A DNA stretch of 64,000 nucleotides from NCBI GenBank assembly GCA_050741915.1, contig JBOGEX010000110.1:1-64000 (forward strand), given 5' to 3'. A program made the position numbers and the translations under genes. This stretch comes from JACCTH01 sp050741915. GTDB taxonomy: Bacteria; Actinomycetota; Acidimicrobiia; Spongiisociales; ZC4RG35. Below are positions 62,185 to 64,000 of this stretch, piece after piece. How positions within the stretch are numbered: the stretch's first letter is position 1; each line of letters starts with the position of its first letter. The notes beneath the pieces were generated by a model. It was not told where the DNA came from and searched no databases. It saw only the letters and a program-made list of their open reading frames with translations.

Positions 62185-62285
62185 CCCCGTTTCTCCCCCC
62201 GCAACCCCCCTCGGCCCTTCGGGCCACTCCCCCAACGCTCGCTCCGCTCCCTGAGGAGAGAAACGGGGAGTACCGGCGAAGCCGG
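62185..62285. repeat. Nested hairpins in convergent intergenic region
   Basis: CCCCGTTTCTC (62185-62195) pairs with GAGAAACGGGG (62258-62268). Inside is GGCCC-TTC-GGGCC (62213-62225), and just downstream CCGGC-GAA-GCCGG (62273-62285). Located between the convergent reductase and acyl-CoA synthetase genes, so a bidirectional terminator or a 3'-end repeat is likely. Confidence 0.6.
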
Positions 62286-62318
62286 GGAGGGGGAAGGCTC
62301 GCTGGGGAGGAAACACTT

Positions 62319-63998
62319 TCAGGGAGCAACGCTCCAGTCGAAGTCCTCTTCCCAGAACTCGCGCTCGCCTCGTGTGCGCTCGGCGTCGTGCTCGGCCGAT
62401 CGCAGCTCGACCCGCCTGATCTTTCCGGAGATAGTCTTCGGCAGGTCGACGAATTCGATGCGCCTCACTCTTTTGAACGGTGCCAGATGAGCGCGACCAT
62501 ACGCCAGGATCGAATAGGCGGTGTCGTGATTCGGCTCGTGACCGGCTGCAAGGGCAACATATGCCTTGGGAACAGCGAGGCGAATCGGATCGAGGGCTGG
62601 TACCACTGCTGCCTCGGCCACCGCCGGATGTTCCAAGAGCACACTTTCCAACTCGAACGGTGAAATCCGATAGTCCGATGCCTTGAAGACATCGTCGGTC
62701 CTTCCGACGTAGGTGATGTAGCCGTCGGCGTCGCGGGAGGCAACGTCACCGGTGTGATAAAAGCCGTCGCGCATGACCTCGTCGGTCCGGGCCTGGTCGT
62801 CGCGATATCCCACCATCAAGCCCAGCGGGCGTTCGCCAAGAGCGAGACAGATCTCGCCCTCCTCCCCCGGCTCGCCGCTGACCGGGTCGATCAGTGCAAC
62901 CTGGTACCCGGGCAACGGCCGACCCATCGAACCCGGCTTGAGGAGCTGACCGGGAGGGTTGCCGATCGAGGCTGTCGTTTCGGTTTGCCCGAATCCATCG
63001 CGAATGGTTATTCCCCACGCATTCTCCACCTGCTCGATCACCTCGGGATTGAGCGGCTCTCCCGCTCCCACCAGCTCCCGTACCTTCACCGGCCAGCGAC
63101 CGAGATCGCCCTGAATGAGCATCCTCCATACAGTCGGGGGGGCGCAGAAAGCGTCGACCCGACAACGCACCAGGCTCTCGAGGATGTTCTCCGGGGAAAA
63201 ACGGCCCGAGTTGAAGACAAGGGCAGTGGCCTCGGCGATCCAGGGAGCGAAGACGTTGCTCCACGCATGCTTGGCCCACCCCGGCGACGAGATGTTGAGA
63301 TGAATGTCACCGGGCTGGAGGCCGATCCAGTACATCGTCGATAGGTGGCCGACGGGATACGACACATGGGTGTGCTCGACGAGCTTGGGCGACGCCGTCG
63401 TCCCCGACGTGAAATACAGCAGTAGCGGATCGCTGCCTTTCGTCGTTCCGGGTGGAGAAAAGTCAGTGGGTGCTTCCGTCGATTCGGCGAATGCCTTCCA
63501 ATCCGAACGCGATTCTCCAACTCCAATTTTTCCTATCTCGATCCCGTCGAGCTTGTCCGCCAAAGCCGTGTCGGCGATCACCCACGAGGCGTTGCCGCGG
63601 TGGCACCGGTCGACAATGTCCGAACGAGGCAGCAGCGTCGTTGTCGGGATGAGAACGACACCCAACTTGATCGCCCCCAGGATCGTCTCCCAAAGTTCGA
63701 CCTGGTTTCCGAGCATCAGGACCAGGCTGTCTCCTCTTTTCATGCCCAGCTCGGAAAACCAACCCGCCACCTGGTTCGAGCGCTCCGCCAACTCCCGATA
63801 TGACCATTTCGCTTCGCGGCCGTCGTCTTCAACAATCCACAAAGCCCCCCGCTCGCTATCGATCTGGTCGAACCAGTCGAGAGCGAAGTTGAATTCCTCG
63901 AAAACGGGCCAGCGGAAGTCGCGATAGGCGGTGTCGTAGTCGAGCCGATGCTCGATCAGGAAGTCACGGGCCCGGCGGAAAACTTCTGTAGCCACCAC
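62319..63998 (-). CDS. Acyl-CoA synthetase (medium-chain/acetyl-CoA synthetase-like)
   Basis: The protein is 559 residues from GTG 63998, two bases from the window end; GTG 63995 is the alternative. The N-terminus (ARDFLIEHRLDYDTAYRDFRWPVF) matches the family start, so the gene is complete. Motifs: YFTSGTTASPKLVEHTH (about 195-211), DGFGQTETT (about 313-321), GRTDDVFKASDYRISPFELES hinge (about 436-456) and the catalytic Lys in PKTISGKIRRVELR. It makes acyl-CoA from ATP, acid and CoA. Confidence 0.92.
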   Translation of the reverse strand: MVATEVFRRARDFLIEHRLDYDTAYRDFRWPVFEEFNFALDWFDQIDSERGALWIVEDDGREAKWSYRELAERSNQVAGWFSELGMKRGDSLVLMLGNQVELWETILGAIKLGVVLIPTTTLLPRSDIVDRCHRGNASWVIADTALADKLDGIEIGKIGVGESRSDWKAFAESTEAPTDFSPPGTTKGSDPLLLYFTSGTTASPKLVEHTHVSYPVGHLSTMYWIGLQPGDIHLNISSPGWAKHAWSNVFAPWIAEATALVFNSGRFSPENILESLVRCRVDAFCAPPTVWRMLIQGDLGRWPVKVRELVGAGEPLNPEVIEQVENAWGITIRDGFGQTETTASIGNPPGQLLKPGSMGRPLPGYQVALIDPVSGEPGEEGEICLALGERPLGLMVGYRDDQARTDEVMRDGFYHTGDVASRDADGYITYVGRTDDVFKASDYRISPFELESVLLEHPAVAEAAVVPALDPIRLAVPKAYVALAAGHEPNHDTAYSILAYGRAHLAPFKRVRRIEFVDLPKTISGKIRRVELRSAEHDAERTRGEREFWEEDFDWSVAP

Positions 63999-64000
63999 TT

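Overview
This window is a dense, G+C-rich bacterial chromosome segment, about 90 percent coding. It has many GTG and TTG starts, frequent 4-base stop/start overlaps (ATGA, GTGA), and a menaquinone pathway. It also carries a VapBC pair, an SseA-type sulfurtransferase beside SufE, an H1-like lysine/alanine tail protein, and many acyl-CoA genes. Together these suggest a high-G+C actinobacterium, possibly of an uncultured Acidimicrobiia-like lineage. The lineage is inferred from gene style only. No rRNA, tRNA, CRISPR array, prophage or intact transposon was seen. The chromosome is of housekeeping type, with some accessory insertions.

Layout. 1-9116 (minus): an apparent operon running nfuA, a large exported membrane protein, an ABC exporter pair, a Gln-Gly-repeat membrane protein, MoxR, DUF58 and a BatA-like VWA protein (cut by the window edge). 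9339-18342: an ATP-grasp enzyme, phosphofructokinase, a decayed phosphotransferase pseudogene, a PD40 lipoprotein with an S9 peptidase, thiamine pyrophosphokinase, MgtC, a 2-hydroxyacid dehydrogenase and an L,D-transpeptidase. 18343-25205 (minus): lipid-acid metabolism (CaiB-type racemase, FadD, SDR, acyl-CoA dehydrogenase) with a cell-surface metalloprotease bearing SLH domains embedded in it. 25268-28112: a SIMPL protein, MalQ and a trans-aconitate methyltransferase, each coupled by GTGA overlaps. 28129-31007: VapBC, sulfurtransferase/SufE and an SDR. 31052-36423: murI, a MerR-like protein and menF, convergent with menD, menC and a lipoprotein cytochrome c. 36437-38595: divergent manC and mannosylglycerate synthase, which together make a compatible solute. 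38695-43690: the histone-like tail protein, an unknown Pro-rich protein, and gcvP behind a glycine riboswitch with a strongly folded candidate RNA upstream. 43751-45836: ychF and gpsA, divergent. 45886-52356 (minus): herA, sbcD, sbcC and nurA, an archaeal-style end-resection operon ending in a MaoC dehydratase. 52444-56500: a 58-residue membrane ORF, then a 1012-residue HTH/helical-repeat/transmembrane/beta-propeller protein. That protein gene is bracketed by two 109-bp palindromic arrays of identical geometry. 56525-63998: two exported beta-propeller proteins, an MFS transporter, a CoA-disulfide-reductase-like enzyme and an acyl-CoA synthetase.

Regulation. At about fifteen genes a TAnnnT box sits 6-8 bases before the start codon, so transcription would begin at or next to the start codon. 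Leaderless mRNAs therefore seem to be a main mode of expression here. This explains the very short gaps (16-24 bp) between divergent gene pairs. The strongest leads for unfamiliar biology are the paired 109-bp arrays with the gene between them, the herA-sbcD-sbcC-nurA operon, the 52-nt symmetric palindrome at 25211, the shared -10 box between manC and the mannosylglycerate synthase gene, and the folded RNA candidate at about 43484-43640.
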